IMG/VR virus record: IMGVR_UViG_3300044612_000941
Coordinates: 1-54,214 of that record
From: a virus
Reading direction: 5' to 3' (one strand)
DNA length: 54,214 nucleotides
This document shows, piece by piece, positions 6,625 through 14,661 of this stretch. Position numbers and translations under genes: made by a program. The notes beneath the pieces are model-generated. The model did not search any database and was not told the origin of the DNA. It worked only from the letters and a program-made list of their open reading frames with translations. Positions within the stretch are counted from its first letter, which is position 1; each line of letters starts with the position of its first letter.

Positions 6625-7392
6625 TTAGATGCCCATCTCTTTACGTTTTTGCGTAGCCGATATAGCATGAATGTCTGCCCCCAAATCTACTTGTTCAATC
6701 TTATAACCTACATCACGACCATAAACAATGTTAGTAATGTTAGGTACCTTAATTACATTTGCTGTTGGCATATCTTTCTGAATAAAATTTCGAACCTGCT
6801 CAAAGTGTAAAGGATCTTTTTCAGTCATTCCAACTGTATGTCGAACTCCTATTACAACCTGTGTATTTCTCTTTGCTGCCTCATCAAAAAGAGCACGATG
6901 GCCTTCATGCCATGGTTGGTAGCGACCAAGAAGAAGAACGGTGTTTTCTTTCCAATCAAACATCCCAAACTTTCTGATAACTGTTATTGCTCGTGTTGCA
7001 ATAGCATCTTCGTGATCATCTCCAGTTACAACAATTCTATGGTCATAATGCTCTGGATCTTCCCAAAGTTTATTGGTGTCATCAAAGCGACCCTCTTTAA
7101 TTGTGTCTACCCAAACAACTACATCTGCTTCTCCAAATGCCTTGCGTGTTTCCTCTGTTGGACAAACAAAGTCTACAAGAACTGGCTTGTCCTGAATTTG
7201 CTCAAGAAGTCTTGCAAGTTCTCCCATGCGTCGTGCTTGTTCTACTCTGTCTTCTGGACTAAAGCCAAGATCTTTATTTAATCCAGCACGAACCTGATCT
7301 GCGTTGATATGAATTGCGTTGGTTCTGTCTCTGACAGCGTCTGCAATCGTTGTCTTGCCAGAGCCTGGAAGACCAAGGAATTGTATAATCAT
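6625..7392 (-). CDS. Bifunctional APS-kinase-like / HxGH nucleotidyltransferase fusion
   Basis: Residues 1-140 are a P-loop kinase with GLPGSGKTT at 7-15 and NADQVRAGLN at 30-39, closest in style to adenylylsulfate kinase (CysC). Residues 150-255 are a Rossmann-type nucleotidyltransferase with the H162-x-G-H165 motif in GRYQPWHEGH and the closing ISATQKR at 244-250, as in NMN or phosphopantetheine adenylyltransferases. The protein therefore probably phosphorylates a small molecule and joins a nucleotide to the same or a related one. NAD-related or sulfur-related chemistry are both possible; the substrate cannot be read from sequence. It shares an ATGA overlap with the oxygenase gene upstream. 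Confidence 0.75.
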   Translation of the reverse strand: MIIQFLGLPGSGKTTIADAVRDRTNAIHINADQVRAGLNKDLGFSPEDRVEQARRMGELARLLEQIQDKPVLVDFVCPTEETRKAFGEADVVVWVDTIKEGRFDDTNKLWEDPEHYDHRIVVTGDDHEDAIATRAITVIRKFGMFDWKENTVLLLGRYQPWHEGHRALFDEAAKRNTQVVIGVRHTVGMTEKDPLHFEQVRNFIQKDMPTANVIKVPNITNIVYGRDVGYKIEQVDLGADIHAISATQKRKEMGI

Positions 7393-7955
7393 TTGTTACT
7401 CTTTTCTATTGTTTGGTTTGGAACTATGTCAAAAATAAGATGAATTCTATCTTGTGAACCATTGTTCTCTACAGAATGAACCTTTGCATTATTAATTTCC
7501 CAACACTCTCCTTCTTGCATTCTAACGGTTTCTCCATTTACGGTAAACTCTGTAAGACCATCAGAAGATATAGGCAAGTGGTGTCTTCTTGAGTTTAGCA
7601 AGTAGTAGCCACTATCTGAATGCTTTGGTATTGATTTTCCATTAGGAAGTTTTACAAGTAGTGCTTGTCCAACTGTTCCATTATGTATTTTTTGAAAATC
7701 AAAAATTATTGGATCTATAAGAGTCTTTAACTCTGTATCATCTAAAACCTCAGAAACCTGATATGGTGTTTGACCATCCCAGCCTAAATCGGTTTTGTAC
7801 AAGAATATAGACTTTGTTTCTTTGTGTGTTGAAAACCTTTGTCTTGAAGTATCTGCATCCCATTCAGAAGAATATCTAGTAATATAGTTTTTGATTTGAG
7901 ATATGTCGTATTTTTTGTGCAGCAAAAGATTAAATGTTTCAGAAACTTTATTCAT
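7389..7955 (-). CDS. Aspartyl/asparaginyl beta-hydroxylase-like 2OG oxygenase
   Basis: The 188-residue protein carries H112-x-D114 in IPKHSDSGYY, distal H160 in NNAKVHSVENNG and R170 in SQDRIHLIFDI. This order and the WEINN-x-x-VH box match the Asp/Asn beta-hydroxylase branch of the 2OG-Fe(II) superfamily, distinct from the P4H-like copies elsewhere in the window. The substrate could be a protein side chain or a free amino acid or peptide. It is coupled by ATGA to the kinase-nucleotidyltransferase gene, which suggests a shared pathway. Confidence 0.8.
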   Translation of the reverse strand: MNKVSETFNLLLHKKYDISQIKNYITRYSSEWDADTSRQRFSTHKETKSIFLYKTDLGWDGQTPYQVSEVLDDTELKTLIDPIIFDFQKIHNGTVGQALLVKLPNGKSIPKHSDSGYYLLNSRRHHLPISSDGLTEFTVNGETVRMQEGECWEINNAKVHSVENNGSQDRIHLIFDIVPNQTIEKSNK

Positions 7956-7969
7956 TTGCTCTCCAGACT

Positions 7970-8197
7970 TTACTCTAGTTTTGATCGTTCGTCTAATATA
8001 GTTATTGCAAATTCCATCATTTTTTTGTAGCCGACAGAATTATCCATAATCTTATTATAATGATGTCCGCAAAACATTAAATCGCCTAGTAGGCCAGTGA
8101 CTTGTACAAGGGCCTCAGCATTACACCTATCGCATCTATCAAGAGGAGATAAAGTCCACTGCTTTGCTTCTACTACTTCATCAATCATCGTATTCAT
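7970..8197 (-). CDS. DUF7455-like zinc protein
   Basis: The chosen start is ATG 8197 (MNTMIDEVVE), with AAGGG 6 nt upstream and the stop of the previous gene 1 nt away. A frame-open ATG 12 codons earlier would overlap that gene. The 75-residue protein has C22-x2-C25 and C43-x2-H46 (RCDRCNAEALVQVT, MFCGHH), the metal-binding pattern of the actinobacterial DUF7455 family, which often sits near sigma-factor genes in host genomes. Role here is unknown; a transcription-related function is a guess. Confidence 0.7.
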   Translation of the reverse strand: MNTMIDEVVEAKQWTLSPLDRCDRCNAEALVQVTGLLGDLMFCGHHYNKIMDNSVGYKKMMEFAITILDERSKLE

Positions 8198-8198
8198 A

Positions 8199-8384
8199 TT
8201 ATACCCTTCGATTATCAGTGGAATAAAATCCACTACCGTTAAAAACTGCTCCTACATTAGAGTATACACGAGTTAGATCAGTATTGCAAGTATCACACTT
8301 GTAACCTGGGTCGTCCTCTGAAATTGATCGCTGTTTAATAAAGTTATCATTGCAAGTACTGCAATTATATTCATAAATAGCCAT
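8199..8384 (-). CDS. FmdB-like zinc ribbon protein
   Basis: This 61-residue protein begins MAIYEYNCSTCNDNFIKQRS and continues with KCDTCNTDLTRVYSN, giving two CxxC knuckles as in FmdB-family regulatory proteins. The ending GSGFYSTDNRR also fits that family. FmdB proteins are small zinc ribbons often annotated as regulators, with little direct evidence. It is one of several mini zinc proteins in this phage. Confidence 0.8.
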   Translation of the reverse strand: MAIYEYNCSTCNDNFIKQRSISEDDPGYKCDTCNTDLTRVYSNVGAVFNGSGFYSTDNRRV

Positions 8385-8387
8385 AGA

Positions 8388-8495
8388 TTATTTCTTCTTT
8401 TTTGCTTTTACTGTCCAGATTGGTGCATTGAGATTATCTCCACCCCATTCATAACCTAAAGCCTTTACAACAAATCTAATAATTTTGATACGCAT
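8388..8495 (-). CDS. Micro-protein of 35 aa
   Basis: ATG 8495 overlaps the TAA of the DUF2061 gene upstream (TAATG), and the TAA at 8388 is 3 nt before the next ATG. The product (MRIKIIRFVVKALGYEWGGD... ending VKAKKKK) is basic with a short hydrophobic start. No family is known to me. The tight fit between two genes, which would otherwise leave the only unexplained 100-nt gap here, is the evidence. Confidence 0.5.
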   Translation of the reverse strand: MRIKIIRFVVKALGYEWGGDNLNAPIWTVKAKKKK

Positions 8496-8695
8496 TATTT
8501 TACCTTACTTCCAAACTTAGCCCAAACTCTTTCATGTAAGAAGTATCCAAGTGCTTCCCAGCCAATATAAATAAGAGCGCCAAGACTTGCATACTCCCAT
8601 TCACCAGTAAATAAATATATTACTCCAGCAACTCCAACAAGGTGAAATGTTTCCCAACTTGCTGTCTTTAGTAGCGTTCTCTTTGTTGACTCCAT
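8495..8695 (-). CDS. DUF2061 family membrane protein, copy 2
   Basis: A 66-residue protein with two membrane helices, sharing with the gene at 6376-6588 the pattern TLLKTASWETFH at the start and LGYFLHERVW at the end (compare ILYYFHERGW). The hydrophobic segments fall at about residues 17-30 and 36-52. It follows the endolysin stop directly, so a lysis-associated role is possible but not shown. Confidence 0.7.
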   Translation of the reverse strand: MESTKRTLLKTASWETFHLVGVAGVIYLFTGEWEYASLGALIYIGWEALGYFLHERVWAKFGSKVK

Positions 8696-9316
8696 TTACT
8701 TTGCCTTCTTAACTGCTGGCTTCTTTGCAGGAGCCTTCTTAGCAACTGGTGCTGGGGATTCAGGTGTTACAGATGCTGCGATCTTATTTAGTAGTGGAGC
8801 ATTTTCTTCACCAGCATAAACTGGTCTACCCCAACCAACTACAGCATTAATTAACTTCTTCTTATTATTTTTTACATAACCACGAGTCTTCTCAACGCAC
8901 ATTCCACCATTGCGCTGATCTCCCTTTGCAGTTCCTGAAGTGTTTCCTTCAATAACTTGGATTGTTCCATCACCATTATTCTTAATGCAAAGACCAACAT
9001 GTGAAATACGATTTACACCATCATCTGGGAAATCAAAATAAATCCAGTCTCCTGCTTGTGGATCATCATTACGGGCGTCTGACCAACGACCTTCCTTTTT
9101 AAACTGATCTGATGCTGCTACTGTTGATGCAGACTTTGGAAACTTTGCTACGCCTGCAGTATGTGCACACCAAGAAACGAACGATTGGCACCATGGTTGG
9201 AAATTAACCTTCATCCATGCACCATACTTTGTTTCATTATCCTTTGGGCCTTCAATTGTGCCCACTTCTTTCTTTGCAACTTCAATGATTGCTTCTAAAC
9301 TACCTTTTACTGCCAT
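8696..9316 (-). CDS. CHAP-domain endolysin
   Basis: The true start is ATG 9316 (MAVKGSLEAI), with AGGAGG 7 nt upstream and a promoter at 9342-9370. An in-frame ATG at 9337 would be at or before the transcription start. The 206-residue protein is a CHAP amidase/endopeptidase with C43 in QPWCQSFVSWC, H106 in ISHVGL and E123 in VIEGNTSG, so it should cut peptidoglycan peptides or amide bonds. A Pro/Ala/Lys tail (APVAKKAPAKKPAVKKAK) probably binds the cell envelope; a similar tail ends the holin-like protein at 1179-1454. No signal peptide is present, so release needs a holin. Confidence 0.85.
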   Translation of the reverse strand: MAVKGSLEAIIEVAKKEVGTIEGPKDNETKYGAWMKVNFQPWCQSFVSWCAHTAGVAKFPKSASTVAASDQFKKEGRWSDARNDDPQAGDWIYFDFPDDGVNRISHVGLCIKNNGDGTIQVIEGNTSGTAKGDQRNGGMCVEKTRGYVKNNKKKLINAVVGWGRPVYAGEENAPLLNKIAASVTPESPAPVAKKAPAKKPAVKKAK

Positions 9317-9341
9317 GTTTGCCTCCTTTAAGGACATATCT

Positions 9342-9370
9342 ATTATACCAGTTTACCTACATATTGTAAA
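9342..9370 (-). promoter_or_regulatory. Promoter for the endolysin gene
   Basis: On the leftward strand TTTACA (9370-9365), a 17-nt spacer ending in TGG, and TATAAT (9347-9342) make a near-consensus sigma-70 promoter with extended -10. The predicted start is near 9335, giving a short leader before the ATG at 9316. The -35 lies inside the last codons of the carbamoyltransferase gene. Confidence 0.75.
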
Positions 9371-10783
9371 GTTATACTCTTTTTCCCATTTAATAATATC
9401 ATTTTCATCATTTAAAAGTGGCTGTCCTTTTATATTTAAACTTGTGTTTAATAATATAGGTACTCCAGTTTTTAGATAAAATTTATTTAATACCCTATAT
9501 AGGCCTGGATGTTCTTCTCTTGTAACTGTCTGGACTCTTGATGTACCATCTGCATGTACCACAGAAGGGATCTTGTCAGGCTGTAAGCATTTAACCGTAT
9601 ACTGCATGTAAGGGCTTTCAAAGTCCATATCAAACCATTTAGAGGCATGCTCTGCCATAACCACTGGAGCAAATGGTCTAAACAGTTCTCTCTGTTTAAT
9701 TAGATTAACTTTATCTTTAATTAACGGATCTCTTGGATCAGCAAGTATACTTCTATTTCCTAACGCTCTTGGGCCATACTCTGCTCTGCCTGATGCTACT
9801 GCTACGATTCCATCTTTTAATATACCGTCCACAATTTGCTGAACAGGATACTCTCCTCCAAGATCGTAGCCAAGATAAGGAGTCTTCCAATCAAGATGCT
9901 TTCCGTATAGGGCTGCTGCTGCACCCAAAGAACTACCAGCATCTCCAGGGTTAGGCATGATCCAAATCATATCAAAAATATTCCAGAGCAGTGTATTTGC
10001 GGATGAGTTTAGAGCACATCCACCCATGAATACCAAATTATTTTTGCCAGTTAAACTTTTTGCCATACGCATGAATTGATTTAGCCTTTGCTCGTATACC
10101 ATTTGTACTGCTGCTGCTATATCAAATTTATCTTGTTCTGAAATCCATCCCCAATCAGTAATTCCTTTATGAAAATTATATTTTTGTTTATCATAACTTG
10201 GAAAATATTCGTCTACTTTTTTATAATACTTTTGCCAGTCTCCATAGGCAGCCATACCCATCATAATATATTCTTCTTGGTTTGGCATTAAGCCTATTAG
10301 TTGTGTGAATGCTGAATAAAATAGTCCAAAACTTATTGGATAGTTTTGTTTATACTTTAGTTTAATCTTGTCGCCTTCACCAACCCAAATTGTTGAGGTA
10401 TTAAATTCTCCAATTGCATCTAAAACAACAATGCAGGAATCATTGAATGCGCTTGTATAGTAGCCAGCAGATGCGTGGGAGTAGTGATGTCCAAAGTTTT
10501 TTCTTGGCAAATCTCCAAGTTCTGTAGATTCAAACCAAGGTTTCCCTCCACCAAATCCACCCTTAGTCTTTACTCTAAGTTTCTTAAGTAAAGGCTTTTC
10601 ATAGTATGCAACTTGGTCTGGGTATCCATATTGTAATGCGTCTTTAATTAGTTCTTTATTGGTAAACCAGTCGTTTTTTTGTTTGCTATATCTTTCTGAA
10701 TGCCCTGCAAAAAGTATTCTTCCATCCTGTATCAAAGAAACAGATGCATCGTGAGTAGTCTCGTTTACTCCTAAGATTATCAT
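9353..10783 (-). CDS. NodU/TobZ-type carbamoyltransferase
   Basis: From ATG 10783 (MIILGVNETTHDASVSLIQD; ATGA overlap with the gene upstream) the protein has 476 residues. It shows H11 in THDAS, the HHYSHAS metal box at 99-105, D122 in VVLDAIGEF, and the C-terminal YrdC-like signatures EYGPRALGNRSILADPR and TSLNIKGQPL. These enzymes make carbamoyl-adenylate from carbamoyl phosphate and ATP and move the carbamoyl group to a hydroxyl, as on nodulation factors or tobramycin. Relatives usually run to about 570 residues; this one ends about 15 residues after the last conserved strand. A hydroxylated protein or sugar made by the neighbouring oxygenases and glycosyltransferase is a plausible acceptor. 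Carbamoylation of hydroxymethylated DNA is an alternative. Confidence 0.85.
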   Translation of the reverse strand: MIILGVNETTHDASVSLIQDGRILFAGHSERYSKQKNDWFTNKELIKDALQYGYPDQVAYYEKPLLKKLRVKTKGGFGGGKPWFESTELGDLPRKNFGHHYSHASAGYYTSAFNDSCIVVLDAIGEFNTSTIWVGEGDKIKLKYKQNYPISFGLFYSAFTQLIGLMPNQEEYIMMGMAAYGDWQKYYKKVDEYFPSYDKQKYNFHKGITDWGWISEQDKFDIAAAVQMVYEQRLNQFMRMAKSLTGKNNLVFMGGCALNSSANTLLWNIFDMIWIMPNPGDAGSSLGAAAALYGKHLDWKTPYLGYDLGGEYPVQQIVDGILKDGIVAVASGRAEYGPRALGNRSILADPRDPLIKDKVNLIKQRELFRPFAPVVMAEHASKWFDMDFESPYMQYTVKCLQPDKIPSVVHADGTSRVQTVTREEHPGLYRVLNKFYLKTGVPILLNTSLNIKGQPLLNDENDIIKWEKEYNFTICR

Positions 10784-11754
10784 TCTTTTCCAAACAGTTC
10801 TATGTACCAAGAGTACATCTTATTTGCGTAATATCTTTGTACTGCATGACCAGCATGTTTTTGATCTCTAGCCTGATTCTCATATTTAGATTTTGGTAAA
10901 TTGATCATTTTTTCTTCTGACTTGTAAAACATTTTTTCAGATAATTCTGTGTCAGATCTAAACTTTTTAAAGTCAAGCATTCTATAAAACGCATCTTCTG
11001 GACCCCAAGTGTTCCAAATTAATTCTATGTTGTTGGATATACAAAAAATTTCAAGCATTCTAAGAACTGAAACAGCCCTTAAAATTGATGCCTCTGCAGA
11101 CATAACTTGCTCAACCTTTCCAGAGCCAAGTTCTTCCTTAGTTACTGTTCTCATATTAACATGATCAATAAAATTAACATCATTAATTTCTTTTGCTCCA
11201 GGATACTCTAGCAATCCGTACCCAATTTGACGATCAATATCTGGTGCCAGCAAATATATTATATTTGGATTTCCAAAGGTATAACAATATTTAAAAATAT
11301 TATTAACTATTTTTTCTATTGAGCCTCCAGTAAAAGACAATGCTTGATACGGTCCAAGGTTTATATCTGGATGGTTGGATTTCATTAAATCATAAGTAAT
11401 TGCTGGCCAAGTTTCCTCGAAGGGAAGTCCTAGTCCAAATGTTTCAGAGCATCCAGCAAATAAGACATTAGTTTTGTCTTTATCTATTCTTTTAAACTCA
11501 TCAGATCTATGTCCAAAAGAATTGCTAACATATGAAATTCTTTTATCTTCAGTAACGGAACTATTCATTTTTGGACTATCGTCTAAAATAAACAATAATG
11601 GATCTTGCTTGTATGATTCCAACATTGCAACAGCGCAAGATTCAATATTGTAGGTCATTGCATTCAAAGAAATAATCCTAAGATCGATCTTGTCTAGACC
11701 AAATCTGTCATAATAATATTCTTTGTCGCTATACTTAAAAAACCTACCAGTCAT
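10780..11754 (-). CDS. SGNH/GDSL-like hydrolase, copy 1
   Basis: The 324-residue protein has the block I serine S103 in LFAGCSETFGLGLP, glycines 143-144 in SFTGGSIEKIV, and D297-x-x-H300 near the C-terminus, giving a likely Ser-Asp-His triad. Before block I both copies share a GHR-x-D-x-FK element (SNSFGHRSDEFK here). SGNH enzymes are esterases or acetyl-xylan/acyl hydrolases acting on lipids or sugar esters. A second copy lies at 16212-17081, so the pair brackets the modification cluster. It overlaps the carbamoyltransferase by 4 bp. No signal peptide is seen, so it acts in the cytoplasm or on virion parts. Confidence 0.7.
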   Translation of the reverse strand: MTGRFFKYSDKEYYYDRFGLDKIDLRIISLNAMTYNIESCAVAMLESYKQDPLLFILDDSPKMNSSVTEDKRISYVSNSFGHRSDEFKRIDKDKTNVLFAGCSETFGLGLPFEETWPAITYDLMKSNHPDINLGPYQALSFTGGSIEKIVNNIFKYCYTFGNPNIIYLLAPDIDRQIGYGLLEYPGAKEINDVNFIDHVNMRTVTKEELGSGKVEQVMSAEASILRAVSVLRMLEIFCISNNIELIWNTWGPEDAFYRMLDFKKFRSDTELSEKMFYKSEEKMINLPKSKYENQARDQKHAGHAVQRYYANKMYSWYIELFGKE

Positions 11755-11757
11755 AGA

Positions 11758-12429
11758 CTACTCTCTTCCGTCAGAAAGTATTGGCTTCTCCATGTTGTGA
11801 TACCAGTGTGGCAGTGAGTATCTTGTTCCAGATGTTATTTCTTTTACTTCATGAACATACAAGAAGTTTGATGGGAAAAACACAATGCTACCTGGATCTG
11901 GCTCAAGAATAATGTCTGAGTTTTGAAACTCAATCTCTCCACCTTCATAGTCATCATTAAAATATGATACTACTGATAAGACACGGCTACTAATTCCATG
12001 ATCTTGATGTGCTGGAAGAAATCCGCCAGACTCATATCTTAGCATATTTACACCAAACTCTCTTGACTTTATATTTGCATGAGCAAATGGGTACAGTTCT
12101 TTTGCGTAATGGTCGTATGCAATTTCAAGAGGATCGTAGATTCTTTTTGATAAATCAGACAACTCTTTGTAGTAATAGTCTTGTTCTGTTACAGTTCCAG
12201 GCTTTGGAATAAACTTTTGCCAACAAAATGTTTCCATAGTCCCAGCACTTTCGTTCTGCCATGGCATCCAGTCTGTTTGAACTGTAAATGCATCTCCATG
12301 CTCTTTATTAATAAATCTTTCATGCATAGACTTAATATCATCAATAATTAACTGAGGATTTTTTATTATGTTTGTGTAGTAAACTAGCCCAAGGTCAGCA
12401 ATTTCAAAATCAAACGGAAGTGAGTTCAT
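11758..12429 (-). CDS. 2OG-Fe(II) oxygenase, prolyl 4-hydroxylase-like
   Basis: Ligand residues are H141-x-D143 (LPAHQDHG), H193 (YVHEVKEIT) and R203 (GTRYSLPHWY) in a 223-residue protein. The DDYEGGEIEF box and GSIVFFPSNFLYVHEV are textbook for P4H-like phage oxygenases. GGGAGG lies 9 nt before ATG 12429, which overlaps the end of the next oxygenase gene by 20 bp. The two oxygenases, made side by side, could hydroxylate the same target at different sites or act as partners. Confidence 0.9.
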   Translation of the reverse strand: MNSLPFDFEIADLGLVYYTNIIKNPQLIIDDIKSMHERFINKEHGDAFTVQTDWMPWQNESAGTMETFCWQKFIPKPGTVTEQDYYYKELSDLSKRIYDPLEIAYDHYAKELYPFAHANIKSREFGVNMLRYESGGFLPAHQDHGISSRVLSVVSYFNDDYEGGEIEFQNSDIILEPDPGSIVFFPSNFLYVHEVKEITSGTRYSLPHWYHNMEKPILSDGRE

Positions 12430-13015
12430 GGAACTGAGCCTCCCATCTTAAGTTAGACTTTGGAACATCGATAAAGTCTGGATCAACATGTCCTGGCAAA
12501 CTTGTATGCATATATAATGCAGTATATCTGTCACCCCTTGTTACTGTTGTTATTCCATGAATGTATTCGCTTCCAGCCCCTGGAAAAAATACGGCAGAGT
12601 ATTGCTTTGGTTGATATACAAAGTTTTGATTTGGAAAATAAATCATTCCACCATCGTACTCAGATTCATGGTTTAAATACATGATTGTGCTCCACTCAAT
12701 AAATGGTTCAGGATCTTGAGCATCTATGTGTAGCCCACCCTTTGTTCCTTCTGTCCAATGCGAACCAAATCCTTTAAAAACATAAATTGGATTTACAAAA
12801 CCATTTAATTCTTTGTGAACATTGTTTGCTTTGTGTCCGTACTTTACCATTATGTCCATTACTGTTGGGTTATATGGCAAAGATGTTCCGCCATATCTTT
12901 CCTTGTAGTACTCTGGGTATGGAAGTTTGATACCATTTGGATCTTGCTGCTCACGTATCAGTGTTGCTGCATCCTCTGGGGATATAAAGTTTTCTATAAT
13001 GTGTATTCTATGCAT
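12410..13015 (-). CDS. 2OG-Fe(II) oxygenase
   Basis: A 201-residue protein with H96-x-D98 in GGLHIDAQD, distal H153 in EYIHGITTV and R163 in RGDRYTALYM. It has the YDGGMIYFP turn equivalent to EGGE in the neighbour but is otherwise diverged. It starts with MHRIHIIENFISPEDAATLI, the usual entry strand and helix of this fold. Its own promoter lies at 13032-13040 and GGAGGA precedes the ATG, so transcription of the oxygenase, SGNH and carbamoyltransferase block can begin here. Confidence 0.88.
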   Translation of the reverse strand: MHRIHIIENFISPEDAATLIREQQDPNGIKLPYPEYYKERYGGTSLPYNPTVMDIMVKYGHKANNVHKELNGFVNPIYVFKGFGSHWTEGTKGGLHIDAQDPEPFIEWSTIMYLNHESEYDGGMIYFPNQNFVYQPKQYSAVFFPGAGSEYIHGITTVTRGDRYTALYMHTSLPGHVDPDFIDVPKSNLRWEAQFHELTSV

Positions 13016-13031
13016 GTTTTCCTCCTTGTTA

Positions 13032-13040
13032 ATTATACCA
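13032..13040 (-). promoter_or_regulatory. Extended -10 promoter (TGGTATAAT)
   Basis: TGGTATAAT reads leftward from 13040 to 13032, 17 nt before the ATG at 13015, with AAGGAGGA between. No clear -35. It falls in the only gap between the glycosyltransferase stop (13041) and the oxygenase start, so it appears to restart transcription of the downstream block. Confidence 0.65.
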
Positions 13041-13901
13041 CTAGCGAATAGACCTTGTTATTCCAATAAATCTCTCGCCTTGTACCGCTTGGAAGGCTAA
13101 CTGATCATGGTTATAATTTGGGTCATTTTTTTCAAATGGCAACTCATATATTTTATCTATATCTAATCCGTGAAAATCTATAAAGTCTTTAATAGTTCTT
13201 TTATTATGGTTTGCTATATTGATAAGTTTTGAGTTGCCATGTTTAATTAATCTAATAAACTCATTATAGTTATGAATTAATGAGAATGGAGTGTATATTT
13301 TTTCAATCTGATTTTCTGATGCCAAAGAGTATAAATTTGAGCAATAAGAGTATATGTCTATTCCACTACAATACATAAGAATACTTACCGTTTCATTTTC
13401 TCCATGATATTTTAGATGTCTTGGATATTCAAACTGTTTTAACATTTCTGCTTTACCAAATGCAAAATCTCTATTAAATATATTAGAAATTTTTGGAGAC
13501 ATAGAGTGGTTAGATTCTATTTCAAAAGAAAAATTATCTTTTATCTTAAAATAATTATCCCCAATACCTGAAACAATTGCTTTTTTGTTATCTAAAAATC
13601 CTATCAACTCTGTATCCCAAGACTTTTTGACCATAGTACTATCACCAAGCAACAGAATGTAGTCAGATGCAGATGAGTGTATGGCATTAAGTTTCATATC
13701 GCATGGACTTTCATGAGAGTCCCAAATCACATGCCTATATCTAATATTTTTCCTATCTTCAAAAATATAATCTTTTGTCAAAGGACTCTGATCAATAACG
13801 GTAATAAAAATTTTATTGTCGGTATTTTCTATAAGGTTATCAATGACATCTTTTAATTGCTTTCCTTTATAAGAATAAATTATCGCTTCTATGTTAGTCA
13901 T
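13041..13901 (-). CDS. GT-A fold glycosyltransferase-like protein (GlcNAc-transferase type)
   Basis: The start is ATG 13901 (MTNIEAIIYSYKGKQL), overlapping the gene upstream by 8 bp. The 286-residue protein opens with the strand pattern of a GT-A domain, has a Cys-containing stretch at 64-80, then YILLLGDSTMVKKSWDTELI at 81-100. The last element resembles the LQ-x-DSH...WD-x-x-LI box of the PF11397 family, which includes the Dictyostelium enzyme that adds GlcNAc to hydroxyproline on Skp1. The usual DxD is replaced by GDS, so metal use is uncertain. It sits between oxygenases and DUF6065-like genes. The family call is by eye and tentative. Confidence 0.5.
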   Translation of the reverse strand: MTNIEAIIYSYKGKQLKDVIDNLIENTDNKIFITVIDQSPLTKDYIFEDRKNIRYRHVIWDSHESPCDMKLNAIHSSASDYILLLGDSTMVKKSWDTELIGFLDNKKAIVSGIGDNYFKIKDNFSFEIESNHSMSPKISNIFNRDFAFGKAEMLKQFEYPRHLKYHGENETVSILMYCSGIDIYSYCSNLYSLASENQIEKIYTPFSLIHNYNEFIRLIKHGNSKLINIANHNKRTIKDFIDFHGLDIDKIYELPFEKNDPNYNHDQLAFQAVQGERFIGITRSIR

Positions 13902-14661
13902 CTGAATACTCTTCTTTTGTATTGGTTTTAGAGCCAAACAATTTCTTTCTCCATGCTGTTTTTTTATAATATCCATACAGCATTGATCTTCTATTTTCTG
14001 CACGGAACTCATGCTTATCTAGTTCTTCTGGAGTTTCTATTACTTCAAGTTCCCAGTTATCTCTTTTAAATGGTATTATTTGAAATATTGGGGTTCCTTT
14101 TTTTATTGTGCCCCTAAAGTCTTTTTGTAGAAAGAAAGCGGTAAATACTGGAAGTCCCCAAATATCTGACTCAACGATACCTGACTGCGTATAAAAAGGT
14201 AGATCAAACCTGTTCATTGGGTGAGTAATTAGTACTGAATACCCTGGAGGAGTTTCATAATACCAGTTCATTCTCCATCCATAGTGCACAGGGTGGCAGT
14301 TATTTGGTATTGGCATATCGATGATTGGTCTTTTATCAACAAGCATTACATCCCCATCCCACCAAAGAATAGGTTTGCCAGTCTCTGGCTCAACGTCAAC
14401 ATGAAGGTCATCTTCTAAAACATATTGGTATCCCGCAGTTAAAGAATCTAAGAATGGCATACACATCTTAGTAGAAACCTGAGCGCCATCGGTGCCTATA
14501 TGATTTACAGGATTTAGATGTTCGTCACTATTCCAATAGTCATGTCTTGATAAAGATTTATACCATTCTGGAACATGTTTTGCTGATGGTTCTGGTGGAG
14601 ATAGCCTACCTTCATGATGCAAAAATGCTGGAGTAAAAGTAATTTTAAGCGGATCACTCAC
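13894..14661 (-). CDS. DUF6065-like protein, copy 1, GTG start
   Basis: Begins at GTG 14661 (GTGA overlap; AAGGA upstream). The 255-residue protein shares with the next gene upstream the series P-EP-x-PA/SAK-x-x-P-WYK, the box KMCMPFLDSLTAGYQYVLEDD, VLITHPMNR, SGIVESD, and the box KKGTPIFQIIPFKRDNWELE. This is the pattern of DUF6065, an uncharacterised family that I recall from bacteria and phages. The conserved PFKRD end suggests a binding or catalytic core. No signal peptide or membrane segment. Position next to the glycosyltransferase implies a role in the same modification pathway. Confidence 0.6.
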   Translation of the reverse strand: MSDPLKITFTPAFLHHEGRLSPPEPSAKHVPEWYKSLSRHDYWNSDEHLNPVNHIGTDGAQVSTKMCMPFLDSLTAGYQYVLEDDLHVDVEPETGKPILWWDGDVMLVDKRPIIDMPIPNNCHPVHYGWRMNWYYETPPGYSVLITHPMNRFDLPFYTQSGIVESDIWGLPVFTAFFLQKDFRGTIKKGTPIFQIIPFKRDNWELEVIETPEELDKHEFRAENRRSMLYGYYKKTAWRKKLFGSKTNTKEEYSDD

